Assembly: GCA_034509425.1 (NCBI GenBank)
Contig: JAVTVJ010000863.1
Location: 62,001 to 126,000, forward strand
Direction of reading: 5' to 3'
Length of the DNA: 64,000 bases
DNA from: Eopsaltria australis
Lineage: Eukaryota; Chordata; Aves; Passeriformes; Petroicidae
Positions 13,101 through 26,950 of the stretch are shown here, piece after piece. A program made the translations under genes and the position numbers. The notes beneath the pieces are model-generated. The model did no database searches. It was not told the DNA's origin and saw nothing but the letters and a program-made list of their open reading frames with translations. Positions within the stretch are counted from its first letter, which is position 1. Every line of letters begins with the position of its first letter.

Positions 13101-15265
13101 GTTAAGTAGATCTGATAGACCAGAAGAAGAGGAAGCCAGTGGGATTACCCGTACAAAACTAAACACAAACTCTCTCAGTCCTGAGAGAATAAATTCTAAA
13201 TTCAATTTCCAAATGGACCCAGACTGATAAATTTCCATAGAAAATCTTCTCAGGAGCCCATACTGAATAAGTATGAACCAACCAAATGGATGACATTTAA
13301 TGACCAAATCAAATTAAATCACAAGTGTTGGGAAAAACATATGCAAGTATTTCATAGTTTTGGTTCAGCTAACAAAAATTAAGGAAAAAATGTAAATAAT
13401 TAAATATGTAAATAATTTTTTCAATTTTTTTTCACAGAACAGCAGAAAATTGTGTAGAATTCAACATGCCTTTAAGAAACATAAAACCAATGAAGGCAGC
13501 CAAGTGCAGGAAGCTGCTGCAGCTCCTGGAGGAAGCAAAGTTTACCCTCCCCAAGCTGTGTCGTAAGCACAAGGCCACAGTGGATGTTGGCTCTGCAGTG
13601 AGACCCTCTGCTGCAGTTTTCTGCACTGTGTGAAACATTAAACAGGCCCCCAGAGAGGGATCAACAGAAAAATGGGTTTTTTTATTGAGGATCATGAAGA
13701 TGAGTGGGGTTGGATGCACCACTCGCCTCTCCCACTGTGTGTGCATTGGAGTGACAGCAGCAAGTCAATTAGAGCAGTAATTAACAAAACCATCGGTGCA
13801 GAGCACCCTGCCAGTGTCAGGAGTGTCCTTGGAGGGATGAGATGGACAATAAAGTAAAAGCAATCCTCATTTTAGAAAGCTGGGCACTTGCCCACCTTTA
13901 GCCCGAATGACCAAGCCGCACTTTGCACCGACAGGATCCCATCTTCCATCAGAGCAGGGAAGTGCTGCACCAGGATTCCCTGGCATTCTGTGGGATGCAC
14001 CAGCTCTGCATGCAGCACTGCTGCCAATCCACCTTCGTTTCTCAAAGATCCTGAGAATGTAAAAACTCTCCTGATGGCTTCCTCAAACTAGTTGCAACTA
14101 GTCTTTCATGGAAGAAAAAAATAGGCCCCAATGAATCTAGTGCTTATGCAGAGAATAACTTCCCTCTTATTCAACTTGTACCCTGGCTGACTCCAGAACT
14201 GGTCTGTGCTTGTGCTAAGTGCACTGAGAGCTAATAAAAACTGCCTTGGATTAGAAATAGGACTCTTTATTCAGCATTCCAAACGGAAACGCTGAGATGA
14301 CTGAACAGTTCATTTAGCATTTTGATTTTATTCAGAAGCATTGTTTCCATTGCATGCATTCATGGGCTGGCAAAACCCTCCATCCCAGCATCATACAATT
14401 GTGTTTCCATTGCTGTTTCATCCCTACCAAAAATGATCTCTTCAATGCAAATATCCACAACATAGAGTGGAGATGGAAGTGTCACCATTTGGGGTGTGCT
14501 CAGCTGGACCATGACCTGCTCCCCATCCTGCTGGGATCCCTGATGTATTCCACGCTGTGGGCAGAGAGTCAAGGGAGTTTTCTTGAATTTAGTCCAGAAC
14601 TAGACTTCCATTTTGCATAAATGCACGTTTTTAGCACTACTTTTTTCATCTTCTTTTATGTTTATTGTATCAGCATTTCTGCCTGCAGACACTGAACACC
14701 CCTGTAGACAAACTCAAAATTTCGTGGTAAATTTTCCAAGCAATCAAAGCAGCCCATTTCTCCTCTCATTTATAGTGGTGTAAATGAGGGTGGCTTCAAA
14801 GCAGCAGCTGAAGCAATACATGTAGGAATGCAGCAGAAGTGACAGGAAACCAAGTCCTCACAATTTGTAACTGTTCATAAATGGAGCAGTTTTAAATGTA
14901 CATAGTTTAGAGTAGAAATCTTTGTCTCAACTGACAGCTCTGTCTCAAGAGACAGAAGCACTCCTTATACCTCCCCCATGGCAAAAAGCAACATAGAAAC
15001 AGTGCTTTACCCCCAGGGAATTTTATCAATCAGAATGGGTTTGTATTCATGCAAATTAAAGCTCTGCTCCCACCCAGCACTGTCAAACAGCTCTGATTCT
15101 CAGCTGTACAGCGACTCCTAACTCTGATTTACACAGTGCAGTGACCCAGCTCACCCTGCTGCAAGCAAAAGTTTGAACAAGTTTTCAATAAAGGGCCCCT
15201 CCTACCAGAGTCTGTTAGTCTCTTAGATAAACACTACACTGACATCTTGAAGAAAACCCCAAATG
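7133..15265. other. Gene-free interval
   Basis: Roughly 8 kb with no recognisable coding exon, RNA gene or tandem repeat of note. Short frames on both strands (for example minus 13432-13746) show no known domain. A tRNA-like GGTTCAAATC on the minus strand near 12700 lacks a foldable cloverleaf. Local A+T-rich blocks, such as around 13380-13435, are not distinctive. Confidence 0.55.
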
Positions 15266-15327
15266 TTCATGTGTCAATAGAAAGAAACATTCATGTGTCA
15301 ATAGAAAGAAACATTCATGTGTCAATG
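15266..15327. repeat. 24-bp tandem repeat, 2.6 copies
   Basis: A 24-bp unit beginning TTCATGTGTCAATAGAAAG starts at 15266, repeats exactly at 15290, and has a partial third copy at 15314 that ends after TTCATGTGTCAATG. The copies are identical over their shared length, which suggests a recent duplication. No function is indicated. Confidence 0.9.
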
Positions 15328-18300
15328 TGCCAGCCCCAAATCAGGTGGGCACTGGGCGTGCAGCCTGGTTTCAGTAAAACCTGCAGAGTCCAGAACCACG
15401 TGCTCCAAACCACCGACATCTCCCATCTGTTCCAAGAGGCAGCTGCATTTTTCCCTCTCTCTAGGCTAGCTATGCTGCAAGTCCCATTACTTGCACTTTG
15501 CATAGGCAAAACCCCCTATTACTACAATATTCCACAATTACCATAATGATACATGTTGGTATTTGAACACTGTGGGTTCGCTTTGCAGCAAACCTCAAAG
15601 CACCCAGCTGCTCCTCTCCTCACTGCAAACCCTTGCCATGCTTTTTAAAATCACTCGGGGCTCAGTCCAATCTTCCCAACACAGCACCCTGCTCATTCTC
15701 ATCCTACTTCTTAAACATTCCCTCCCTCTCAGCGCCGCCCTGCGCTATCTTCCCACACGGGACACACCTGTGCAACTCCCGAGACAGAAAAGCAAAGTAA
15801 ACAATCATCCTGTGGTGACTGAGCTGCCAGGGTACAGCGTGTGCAGCCCTCGCCAGGGCTGACAGCTGACTCTGCTCATTTGGGACACGTTTGCTGATAA
15901 GGATGAATGGGTTTGTGCATTTCCTCAAAAACTCCACGTCTGGCAATGATCCTGACACCCACTGCTCTCCTCAGCTTCTCCAAGAACATATTCCAGAGAG
16001 CTGTGGAGTTATCCCATCCAGATCACAGGAATGCTCTGCTTGGATACTTCAGGTGCTGTTTCTGGCTTAACACAGAGTTCAGCTTTTCATCCTGAAGCAG
16101 CATCTGCCATCAGCAGGGGTTGGGAGGTTGGAACACATTTCAGGCATGTGCTCTAATCTATAAAGGTCTCGTGTATATATAAAATCAGTTCACAATTTAA
16201 CCACTTCAGAGCTCCAAAGTCAGAAGACTTTTTCCATTCATAATTAAAACAATCAGTGCAGTCCTTGATAAAGCCAGGTCACCTAATAAGTGTTTGTCTT
16301 TCAGTGTTCCTTTTTCTCAGGACAAACCTCAATAGGCAGAGTTTACCTCTGAGTTCTACAGCAGCAGGAGGAGGTATAGGACAGGAATTGTTCCCTATCT
16401 CATTTATCATCTCATTATCAATGACATTTACATTTTTCAGTGGAGGTTGTTAAAGAAGGACACGTTAAATGCTTTGGCCTTTTGCAGGACCTGCCCAGCT
16501 AATTTTTGCAGTTTGTTTGACCACATAGGTATGCGAGGTTCATGTGCTGATAAGAAATGAATGTTACACTGAATGATCAAGGAAGGGAAGAATTCTACTT
16601 TGGGTGAGAGGAGGTGAAGCCAGGACACAGAATCCAGGGTGGAGAAACCCAATTGCTTCTGCTGGGTGTCCCCGGGCTCTGGGTGGGTCCCTGCAGGACA
16701 TGGGCACACTGGGATCAAGCTCCTTTGGCTGCACTGCTGGAGAATTCCGTGCCCCACGGAGACTCCAGGAAATTCTGTCTAATCCTGACATGTCTAAAGA
16801 TAAGATTGTGACAAAAGGCACATACAGAATAGCTTAGCATCCAGAACAACCCAAACTCTGTCTCCTTACGCTGAGGCTCCCTTACATCATTCAGTTTCTG
16901 CAGAATCTTCCCTTGGATCCCTTGGATCCCTTGATTGCTCCTTTTTACTTTGCAGTGACACAAGAAAGGGAATGCCCCTGGACAAAATAGATAATCCAGC
17001 CCTCTCTGAAGCGAGGGAAGTTTTGTATCTGCCCCTGCAGGAGCCTTCTCCAGTGCTGATTCCTGACCTGTTGCACTGCTGAGGATTCCATTTCCTCAGA
17101 GCCAAAGCACAGAGCATTCAGCAAGCAGCATCAGTGCAGACTGGCACAAGACACTCCCTCTGAAATGGAAGCCCCATCTTCATGGGGATTCTGCCAAGCT
17201 GATAAGAGATGCATTGGGAAAACAGAGATAATGGCACATACGCTTGTAAGGACTGTGTCCCACTGAAAGTGAGCAGCAAAAGCATAAATAACACCATGAG
17301 TATCTTTTACAACTACAAATGATGGCAACGTAGAGTTAATGAAATCTCAATCAGCTATCTCTCTTAAAACATGTTGCAAACACTTGAATTTCTTCTTTTC
17401 CCAGCTCTGCATTCTCTGAAGAATATTATAATTTATTGTCTCAAGCCATATTTGGTATTTAGTGCCTCAAGAAGCTTGTGAAAAAGGATCTGTTTGTTAC
17501 ATGAAAATGAAAACATGTTGTGGTTTCACCTCAATTTCTTTCCTTCTCCCTCACTTCTAAAGAGAAGAGACAATTTTAAGAAGCAGGAAAAGTAAACAAC
17601 TAAGATATAAAAAATATACAAACACAAATACAAACAAAAACAACTCATAAGTTAGGAAAAAACTGGAATTTGTGCCTGGGGTAAAGCGTGTAAAAAGTGG
17701 TGATTTATTCAAGGGCAGAATTCTGGCGTTTTCTTTAGCTTCAAGTAAATAAATAAGACAAAGAAAAGTCTTTTCATCTGATTGTTTTACAGTGCCTGGG
17801 GCTATGTACGTTGGACACTGTTTGCAACTGTTTTCATTTAGGGATGAGTGAAGTGGTTCAATTAAAACATGAGCAGCTCTGAACCTTTGCTATGAATAAA
17901 TCAGAATATTTCTGGGAAGGTTCAAGGAAGTCCAGTTAATTGTCATTATTTACCTCTTTGTAGTCATGTGTTGTGAGACTGTCTGGATTCAAAAGTGCCA
18001 CCATATAGCCCAGCCCTATTATATTATGCTTAATTCTGCTGATCAAAACAGTTTGAATTGGTTGGGCCAGCAGCATGGAAATTCTGGGGAACTAACCCAA
18101 ATAAAATGTGAAGTTTGGAGGTCCACCCATTACAAAATTCCCACACCCACCATTTGGCCCTCCACTTCTGTGGGAAAAGAGGAGCTGTTGCAACCTCTAA
18201 GGAGAGGAGCCTGGAGCATCAAAGCCCGAGGCTGGGTCTGCAGCAGGGCCTCTGCAGAGGTGAGAGGAGTGAAGAGGAGCATGAGAAGTGCTTGGAGGAG

Positions 18301-18607
18301 CCCAGGAGGGAGAGGCAGAGCAGGGACCAGCCCTGGGCTGGGAGAGCTGGTTTCCTGTGCTGGGAGCTCTGCTGTGTCCCACTCCTCGCACGCTGCACAC
18401 GCAGGACCAGAGCTGGCAGGGCTACACCAGAGAGATTCAGCTCCTTGGCTGCTCAGGATTGCCTTCCCAGGACAGGCAAGGGCCCCCTCACTGCCAGGGA
18501 CCTGTCCTGAGCCCCAGCAGGGGAACGCTCTCCTCTGCTCTGCCACCAGCTGTCACTCTGCTCCCCGCATGCCCGTGAAGTTCACTGCCTCCCTGCCCAC
18601 TCACACT
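15328..18607. other. Gene-free interval
   Basis: No gene recognised. A G-rich, GAGGAG-containing segment at about 18175-18370 precedes the large 15-bp repeat array. It keeps several frames open on both strands, but none gives a recognisable protein. A small tandem duplication, CTTGGATCC repeated, sits at about 16912-16931. Confidence 0.55.
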
Positions 18608-19333
18608 CCTCTGAGCTGCCCTCCCCTGAGCTGCCATCCCCTGAGCTGCCCTCCCCTGAGCTGCCATCCCCTGACCTGCCATCCTCTGAGCTGCCATCCT
18701 CTGACCTGCCATCCTCTGAGCTGCCATCCTCTGAGCTGCCATCCCCTGAGCTGCCCTCCCCTGAGCTGCCATCCCCTGACCTGCCATCCTCTGAGCTGCC
18801 ATCCTCTGACCTGCCATCCTCTGAGCTGCCATCCTCTGAGCTGCCATCCCCTGAGCTGCCCTCCCCTGAGCTGCCATCCCCTGACCTGCCATCCTCTGAG
18901 CTGCCATCCTCTGACCTGCCATCCTCTGAGCTGCCATCCTCTGAGCTGCCATCCCCTGAGCTGCCCTCCCCTGAGCTGCCATCCCCTGACCTGCCATCCT
19001 CTGAGCTGCCATCCTCTGACCTGCCATCCTCTGAGCTGCCATCCTCTGAGCTGCCATCCCCTGAGCTGCCCTCCCCTGAGCTGCCATCCCCTGACCTGCC
19101 ATCCTCTGAGCTGCCATCCTCTGACCTGCCATCCTCTGAGCTGCCATCCTCTGAGCTGCCATCCCCTGAGCTGCCAGCTGCCATCCTGAGCTGCCATCCT
19201 CTGAGCTGCCATCCTCTGACCTACCATCCTCCTCTGAGCTGCCATCCCCATCCTCTGAGCTGCCATCCTCTGAGCTGCCATCCTCTGAGCTGCCATCCTC
19301 TGAGCTACCATCCCCTGAGCTACCATCCTCCGA
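18608..19333. repeat. 15-bp satellite in 105-bp higher-order repeat
   Basis: The base unit is 15 bp, CTGCCATCCTCTGAG, with point variants. Seven variants recur in fixed order to form a 105-bp higher-order unit. The variant CTGCCATCCCCTGAC opens each unit and falls at 18661, 18766, 18871, 18976 and 19081, exactly 105 bp apart. Three extra units precede the first copy, and the fifth copy loses its last unit near 19171. From there to 19333 the array is degenerate, with indels. Because 15 is a multiple of three, every frame reads as a pentapeptide repeat, producing long but meaningless frames on both strands (for example plus 17966-19189 and minus 18601-19326). The ordered variants show amplification of a block of seven units, not of single units. 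Confidence 0.96.
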
Positions 19334-22300
19334 GTGTCAAAACTCAGAAAATTACAGCCCTGCTAACAGACAGAAGCAACTGCAAGCCCTCCTGGGATCC
19401 CAATTTCTTCTGGCTCCACCCGAGAGTCTGGCTGCTCACTGGCTGACACCCCAAGGGCTGCTAGGGGCACGAGGTATCCACAGACACCCATCCCAGCCAG
19501 GTTTGTCACAGATCACACAAACGGGCACATTTTCACTGACACTGGCCTCTGAGACACACTGAAATGTTTTGCTTTGTTTGCTGCTGGTTCCTTCAGAAGA
19601 GGGCGGCAGCCACTGCTCCTGTACGGAAGAGAATTGTCCCATTCTGCACGTGAGGAGATCCTTCACCTCTGCAGGGCTCTCGGCCCTGGCTGTTCGTGGT
19701 GCAGCACTCAGCACACACTCACACCCACGAGAGCTGGGCAGCTGAGGGGCCAAAGGTTTGTGCCAGACACATCAGAGAACCCTGCAGGGCCAAGAAAGCG
19801 AAAGCATTCATGGCAGCACTACTTAATTTGCAAAACAAGGCACAGAAGCAAATGGTATCACTCCTTGGTGTTCTCTTCATTATCCTTTTATCATCCAAAT
19901 TAGAAAAAAAGGATCACAAAAGAGCTTTTTCCTCCATAGTCCTGCCCAATCAGATGGATACTGCAGAGCACGACCATGGCTTTTAGAGGCTCGGGTTTAA
20001 ACCCAGACTTTTCCAGCTCCCTGCTGCAGATCCTTATGTGTGTCCTTAACTCCATTATGAATAATCCCAATTTCAAGAGCACGGCCCAAGTGAGGGAGGT
20101 GAGCACACACATAAATGTGCATTATTATGTGCCTAATTAGAGAATTTAGTCACTTATACAGAACAATGAGTTTTATGTATCTTTGGATTTATCTGGCATG
20201 GAAAATCTATTTGTCACTTTACACAATGCTCGGGAAGTCTTGGTTTCCTCTCATGTGCATGAATCCTTTCAAAGAAACATGTAAATATGTCCAAGAATAC
20301 AGGTATTTTTCTACAACAGGGTTTTGCACATCTCTTGGATGCCAAAATAGTTATAATTGTTTTACTGCTTCCTACTGGGCATAAGATTTAGAAGTGCACC
20401 TTTAAATTTATGGGAGAGTAGCAGCAATTAGCAAAATTTATTGAAAAGTGTGAATTCTTTTTCAGTCTGGACTACAGTGTCTTTTAATTATGAAACAGGA
20501 AAACATTTATTATAATACTCTGAGTGCAGAGACTTGCTCAATGCTGTTCTTTACAGTGTGTCATGAAGAACTCTGAGTTCTGCTAGACAGCCCTGAATTC
20601 ATCAGCTCCTGGTTTTGCACATCAGAAGGGCCCAGCTGGCACGTTGTGCCACATCATCCAGCTGTGCAACCTCCATATGTGGGTTCCCTTATCCCTGATA
20701 AATTCAGGAGTGTTCTCTGTTCTCCTGCCAAGCCTATGCAGTAGGTGATGCTCTAAACATTCCCTTTACTCTCCCTGTGCAAGCAGCTGTTGAAGAGCTC
20801 CTGATAATGCAACTGAAGGCGAGCAGGTACAGTGCTGTCACAGAGAGATGATCTCTGCCATGCAAGGCTGGGCATTAGAGAGGACATGGAAAGCGACTGC
20901 AATGACTAAAACTCCATGCAGACAATGCTGGTGAATGGTGATTTGAATGTTGGTCATTCTGATCGCTCAGTTTTGCAAATGTACCGATAACAGAAGCGTA
21001 TTGTCACGCAGAGATAAGGGTATTATTTTAAGAAGAAATGCATACTACATGAGCTCACAGGAATGTTTACAGTTTGGAATGAGCCTGTTTCAGTTTCTGA
21101 GCGCTAGACAGTAACTATTCCAGGCTCAGGCTTCTTCCCCTCACTATATTTAGAATTTAGCAGCCACTTTGCGCTGAATCACATCTTTCTTCTTTCATGC
21201 TCCTCCTGATTACATCCAGCTGTGAACCTGAAGTTTATCACAACATCTCTCCTGTGCTGCTGTCCATGCTCTGAGCCCCCACTGAAGCTCCTTGCAGTTC
21301 TGTTGAGGAGCACTGATAAATGAACATCAGCCAGCTGACTGAACATGACGCGAGGATTCCTGGCTCTGAAAGAGGCAGCTCCAAAGTGAGTTCAGAACTC
21401 CTTTCATTCATTCAGTGCTTCCCAGCAGCATTCCTTGGCCTGCAGCCAGATGCCATTTGACGTCACGGCTCTAACCAAGAACATAATGTGCTGGCACTGG
21501 GACAGGAGTTTTACTATGGAAAAAAACAGCAACAAGTAGGAACTTATCACGGTGCCTGGGAAGAGGGAGTTTAGAGAACGAGGCTGAGAGCAAATCAGCA
21601 GAAAATTCAATGAGCTACAGCAGGTCCAATATTCTGCTTTTGCTTTTCTGCACAGCACCTTCTTATGTTACTACTCCAAAGTACCAATCCTATTAACACA
21701 GCACACAGCAACAAGATGTCCTAAAATACTTAATACTTTCCATTCTAGTATTTGCAGCACTTGCTGAAGTGCTCCAAAAGGTCTGTTCTTTCTTGCTTTT
21801 TTATTTCAAATGATTTGAAACACAATAATCCAATAATTTTTTTTTTTTGGTCTGCAATAGATTTCTATTTAAAAAATCTCTGTTCTGTTTATTTGAGTTA
21901 AATATTAAACAGGTCTTTAAGCAGAGACTTTGCAGTGTTAGTACACAAAACCCAGAAGGTGGTTTAAGGACAGAAAAACAATCTTGTAAGTCTCTTCATA
22001 ACCATAATTAAGGTGTGGGTGAAACACAAAGACCAACAAGCTTCCAAACTAACTACTAAGCACAGAAATAAAATACAAATAAATATAAAAAAGACTAGGG
22101 AATATTTGAATAGCAAGAGCTGCAATGGGTGTTGCTAATATGAATTGAGAATGCCAGATTGACAAGCACCGAACTGGAAGGGTTTCCTTGCATGTGGGAT
22201 GGTGAGGGTGTGCTGAGAGCTTTCAGGATCTCCCACAGAATTGCACAGAATGGATAATGAGCTCAGCAGTCACAGAGACTGCAGAGCTGGGAAAGTGGAA

Positions 22301-25300
22301 CTGGGCCATGCAGGAGAATTCTAATGGCACCAAAATCTTAAGCCCAGGATTCTTTTGAAGGAGTTCCACCACTGACACCCACAGCTGTAGCATTGCAGCC
22401 ACTGACCTGGAGAAGGTTATAGGAGAAATTTCCTGAACTGTCTATGAATCTTATGGTAGTCCATCATGGAATTAATTTTGGAAACAAATGTATATGTCAG
22501 TAATTTAAAATGTAATCCTCAAGAAAATCTTCTGAAGATGTCCATCACCTTCCTGCTTGTTGGAGTTCTTGGGCTCTTCACAGAAAATGCTGAGTTTCAA
22601 CTCCTCTGGAATTTGAGGCTGCTCAGCAAATGCCACCAGACAGATCTCTGAATTTCAGTGCCTCTTCAAGGACTCTGTTCCTGCTCACTTCAAGCAAGAA
22701 GGACATCTTGGGAAATGAGCTATGCACTTCCTTCCACAGTGTGAGGCTAAACTAGAGTCATTAATATCTCATGTACATTCCAGAAGCCAATTTCAGCAAT
22801 TCCTTTTGGCCCAGCTCATGACCATCAGACTCACAGCATTAGTAAGAGGAGTGTCCAAATCCCTTTTCAGCTGAATATACCCAGTCATCAGGGACATATG
22901 AAGTGGGAAAAGCTCACAAACATTGTGTTTTGTTGAAATCTGGATCTACTTAAGCTAAAATGAGACAAATCTGGACAATAGCATCCCCACTCTGCACGGA
23001 AAAAAATGCCCTGCCCAAGCCCACATATCTGTTCCATGGAGAGCTTTAACTGGGGTGCCAGTGTCTAATAAACCTGTCATATCTTGGTTATCTCATTATC
23101 CAGGGAGCCTGCTAATCAGCAGGAGCAATACAGGCACAGTTAATAATGACAGCTGATAAAACTGAGCACTGCTGAAATACCAGGGGACAGAGTCTATAGT
23201 GAACTGCAAGCTACACCAACTCACATCTATACATGGATTAATGAAAGTGAATTTTTGTCAAGTCACATTATCACTGAAAAATTATCCTGGCTTCAGAAAT
23301 GTTACTTTGAGTTAAAACCCTGACATGGAGAAAATATTTCCTATCAATTCGACATCATTTCATAATAACTAAATTAGAAGTCATTTTAGTTTTCCATTTA
23401 ATCCATAATTGTAACATTAGTTTTTCCATCCCCTTTGTGAGTTGTTCTTACTGACTTCTCTTAGCTTGAGCAATAAAGAATATTTTCAAAGTAGCCACAG
23501 ATTTATCTCTTAATTTGTAATGGATACTCTGCTAGCTACACATCTCACTGAGCCACTTCTCTTTGACCAAAGCTTCGTTCCTGAGCATTTACCACTCTTT
23601 GGTCAACAGCAACATCCCTCAGGCTCCTATATCCATCCTTCTCCCATGCCTGGCTTTGCATGGATAAAAATTGCTTCACAAGATCAAAAAAAAGAAAAAA
23701 TTATATTTAAAAAATGACAATTATTCAATTCAACATCTTCCACACTTTTAAGTTCTAACACAAAATTTTGGTCTCACCTCAGCTGGATTTTTGCCTGCCA
23801 ACAATTTGGATTTTCTCTAATCCCCAAAGAACTCCTGTATTGCAAAAACAATTGGTTGGTGCCGCTTGTGAAATCATTAATTTGACAAGTTCTATGGTAT
23901 TTTGAATAACTTATTCAATGCATTTCCTCTTGTTCATTATTCACTTGGGATCAATGGCTCATGCATGTGCAAACCTAAACACAAACAAGGCCCAACTATC
24001 TCACTGTCCAAAGACACAATTTTGGATTTGGGTGCAGACCCACCCATCCCAAGCAAGGACAGGGTGCCAGAGCTGGATCACACATCCCATGGCTCTGCCC
24101 ATCTGGGCAACACATCCGGGACAGGCAGGGTGCAAACACTTCCCAGAGTGGAAGAGTGGAACCAAGATGCACAGGGAGACTGCTAAAAGCCATTGGATGT
24201 AACCACTGCTCAAACCACTTGAGGCTGGGCCGGAACAAACATCTGACAAAAATCCTGAAGTGTCAAAATCCGGCTGCGTTCCAGACTGGAACAAAATAAA
24301 GATCTTCCAAATCTTTTCCAAGAGGAGAACACGAGCACATAACCCTTGTAACAGGCAGACAAACCTCAAACAGCCAATGTTTTAAGATATTTCACTGAGA
24401 CACAGGAGGCACGAGGCACAGCTGGGGCTGCCAGCACTGACCACTGGACCTCTCCTTTTTCCAGAATGGGAGAGTCCCTGACATTCTCTTCCTTTGGCTA
24501 CAAATTCCATCTGAGGCTCAGATGTTTTTCTTGTAAAAGGTACACATCCACAAGTATTTTCTCTTCAAAAAACCAGCATTTTTAGACAAAGGGTGCTTTG
24601 CTAAAATGTTCCCAACCAACACTCAATCCCTTCCCTTCCAAGCTCAGCTGCGTATTTCTATTTCAGATAAGGAAACTAAACCTTGAACCCCAGACTATTG
24701 TGACTCACTGAAGTGTTGCATGGTGGAATGAATTTCAGAGATGCTGCTTCACTGAAAAACTGCAATTTGCTGTGAAGACACCACCTTTTCCTGCACTTCA
24801 AACCATGCTCTGGCAGCAGAGATTTTTCACTTAATAAAACAAGTTGTTCTAATTGAAAGCATTGAAAATGCTTTGCTGTAGCAGAAATGAAGTCCCTTGT
24901 ACCATCTTAGAAGTTCCTTGTGGGGGAAAAAAAACCAACAACAAAAAACCCCCTAAAATGACCCTCAAACCAACTGTAAAATAGCATAGAAATTGTCCTG
25001 TTGGGAACAGATCCGCTGTGGATAAAGGTAGTTTCTTTTTTTTAAGGACTTTAGTCCTTAAAGTACATATTAGTTTTGGTTGCCATGCAGACCTGCTCCC
25101 TGAGAGGTCACTGTGACCCATTCATATTGATCTACATGCAGATAGGAACTAAATGTTGATATTTTGTAAGTGTTCCATGTTTTCACAGACAATATTTTTC
25201 ACAGGAACCAGAATAAATTGGTTTGGTTAAATTTTGTTCTCTTTTATCAGTTACAAAAGAGCGATTTATTCCTGCTAGAAGGGATTCTTTAAAAGAAAAG

Positions 25301-26872
25301 CTTGTGATTTAATTCTTTATCAAGGGCACGTAGAGAGGATTCATACATGGTGTGCCTGATGCCACAGACAGAGAAAGTAACTGATTTTTAAGGACACTAA
25401 AGAAGCACAATCATTCTTGGAGCTTCCTTTGAAACAGGGCAGCTCTGAAGGCCAGTGGTGCCAGATCACTAAAGAACAGAGGCCCTTACATTCAATAAAT
25501 GAGGTGAATAAATTACAGGTGAAATACAACCATTTCCATTTCCATTCAGCATTAAGGTAGCTTGGTGTCTGGGCTGAGAACACCTGATTCAGGTGGGAGG
25601 GTGGAGGCACAGAGCAGAGAACTCATCTCAGTCATCAGACAGATCTGGATGACAGCAATATCAAGGTACCTCTTCTCAGATGACAAGACAGGTGGAGAGT
25701 TCACAAAATGTTCCTGAAATACCAAGGATTTTGTTGTGTCTGGGCCAGCAGAACAGTGCACACCATGAAGTGGTTTGGGTTGGGGTTTTTTCAGTACTTT
25801 AAAATATTAACAAAGACCTGAAAACTCTGTTTCTGTTTTTTAGATTTCCAGGCATTTTCCAGGCTTTGCAGAATCAGGTAACTGGCATCGAGCAATGACA
25901 CAGCTGTTCTCCAATTTACACTGACAATGGTTTCACCTTCCTGGCAGGTCAGAGAGAGCCCCAGCAGCTCTCCACCACCACAATGATGGATTCTCAATTC
26001 GTTGTCATTTGAGAAAACAACGGATACATCCAAGAGGATTTCAGAGGAGCCAATGTGGGTTAAACCATTCCCTCCCCAGCCCCACCACCCTGCCCATTCT
26101 CCACCCCAATGCCTCCTCCTGCACACGCACAACTTCTCCCTTCTGTTTATTTTTCGTTTTAAACACTCGAGCAAAAATTGACTTTGGCTGCTTTTCCTGA
26201 ACTCTGAAGTGTTTGAGCAGATAAGATTCAGATAATCCATTAGAAGAAAATCACACAGGTTCCTCTTCTCCTGGCAGGTGGTCACCAAGGCCAGCCATGC
26301 ACTGAGGTTTCTTTGCCCTGCAGAAGGATTTTTCTGTCTCATTTACTTTTCAAACTAGGCCAGATTTGAACTTTTTACTGTATCTCACTTGGAAAAAATG
26401 TTTCAGATGAAATGTGCTTGTTTATATACAGTGCTGGGGAAATACAATGTGTAAATCTCCCTGCTGTCATCCCAAATGTGGTGGTAGTTCCCAAGAAGTT
26501 TTATTGAGCCCCTTGGACTCAGCAAAAGGGAGTTGATCTGAGCTCCTCTTCCTTTATGGGAAAGAAATAAGGAGTGATAAAACTCTCACACTGTAAAAGT
26601 ACCAAAATGTGCCTCCAGAAATAACCGCTCTTCAGAGGACAATATGAAAATAGTCACATTTGTTTCAAGGAAATACTGGTTAAAATGGACAAGTTTTTAT
26701 TTTCCTATCACTATTTTTTCCACTTAAAGGCTTACCTGAACTGACAAGACTTTTGTTCTCCTGCTAGATAAAAAGGAAATTAGGCTGTTCTTTCCACATA
26801 AGGTATTTGTTTTAACTGCAGTCTTACTTATGGCTGGCATGGATTTTGTCACAAATATTATAATAATAACAA

Positions 26873-26873
<1 letters not shown>
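19334..26873. other. Gene-free interval
   Basis: About 7.5 kb without a supported gene. It contains a 12-bp perfect palindrome GGGTTTAAACCC at 19993-20004 and scattered A- or T-rich runs, for example a T-run at about 21836-21848. One uninterrupted minus-strand frame of 183 codons at 25791-26342 has no recognisable domain and is discussed under findings. The A+T-rich stretch at about 20100-20520 could hide a conserved noncoding element, but this cannot be judged from one sequence. Confidence 0.5.
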
Positions 26874-26920
<47 letters not shown>

Positions 26921-26950
26921 CATCACTACTACTACTACAACTACTACTAC
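26874..26950. repeat. Compound microsatellite (ATT)n-(ACT)n
   Basis: About 15 uninterrupted ATT triplets (26874-26920) pass through CATC into ACT triplets that continue to about 26950 with one interruption (ACAACT). It is preceded by TAATAATAAC. This is a typical length-variable trinucleotide microsatellite. Confidence 0.95.

Noticed and set aside
17966..19326. Long frames on both strands (407, 241, 224 and 200 codons) over the 15-bp array
   Set aside because: All are pentapeptide repeats forced by a 15-bp period with no stop codon in the unit; several frames are open at once, and no domain or splice context exists.
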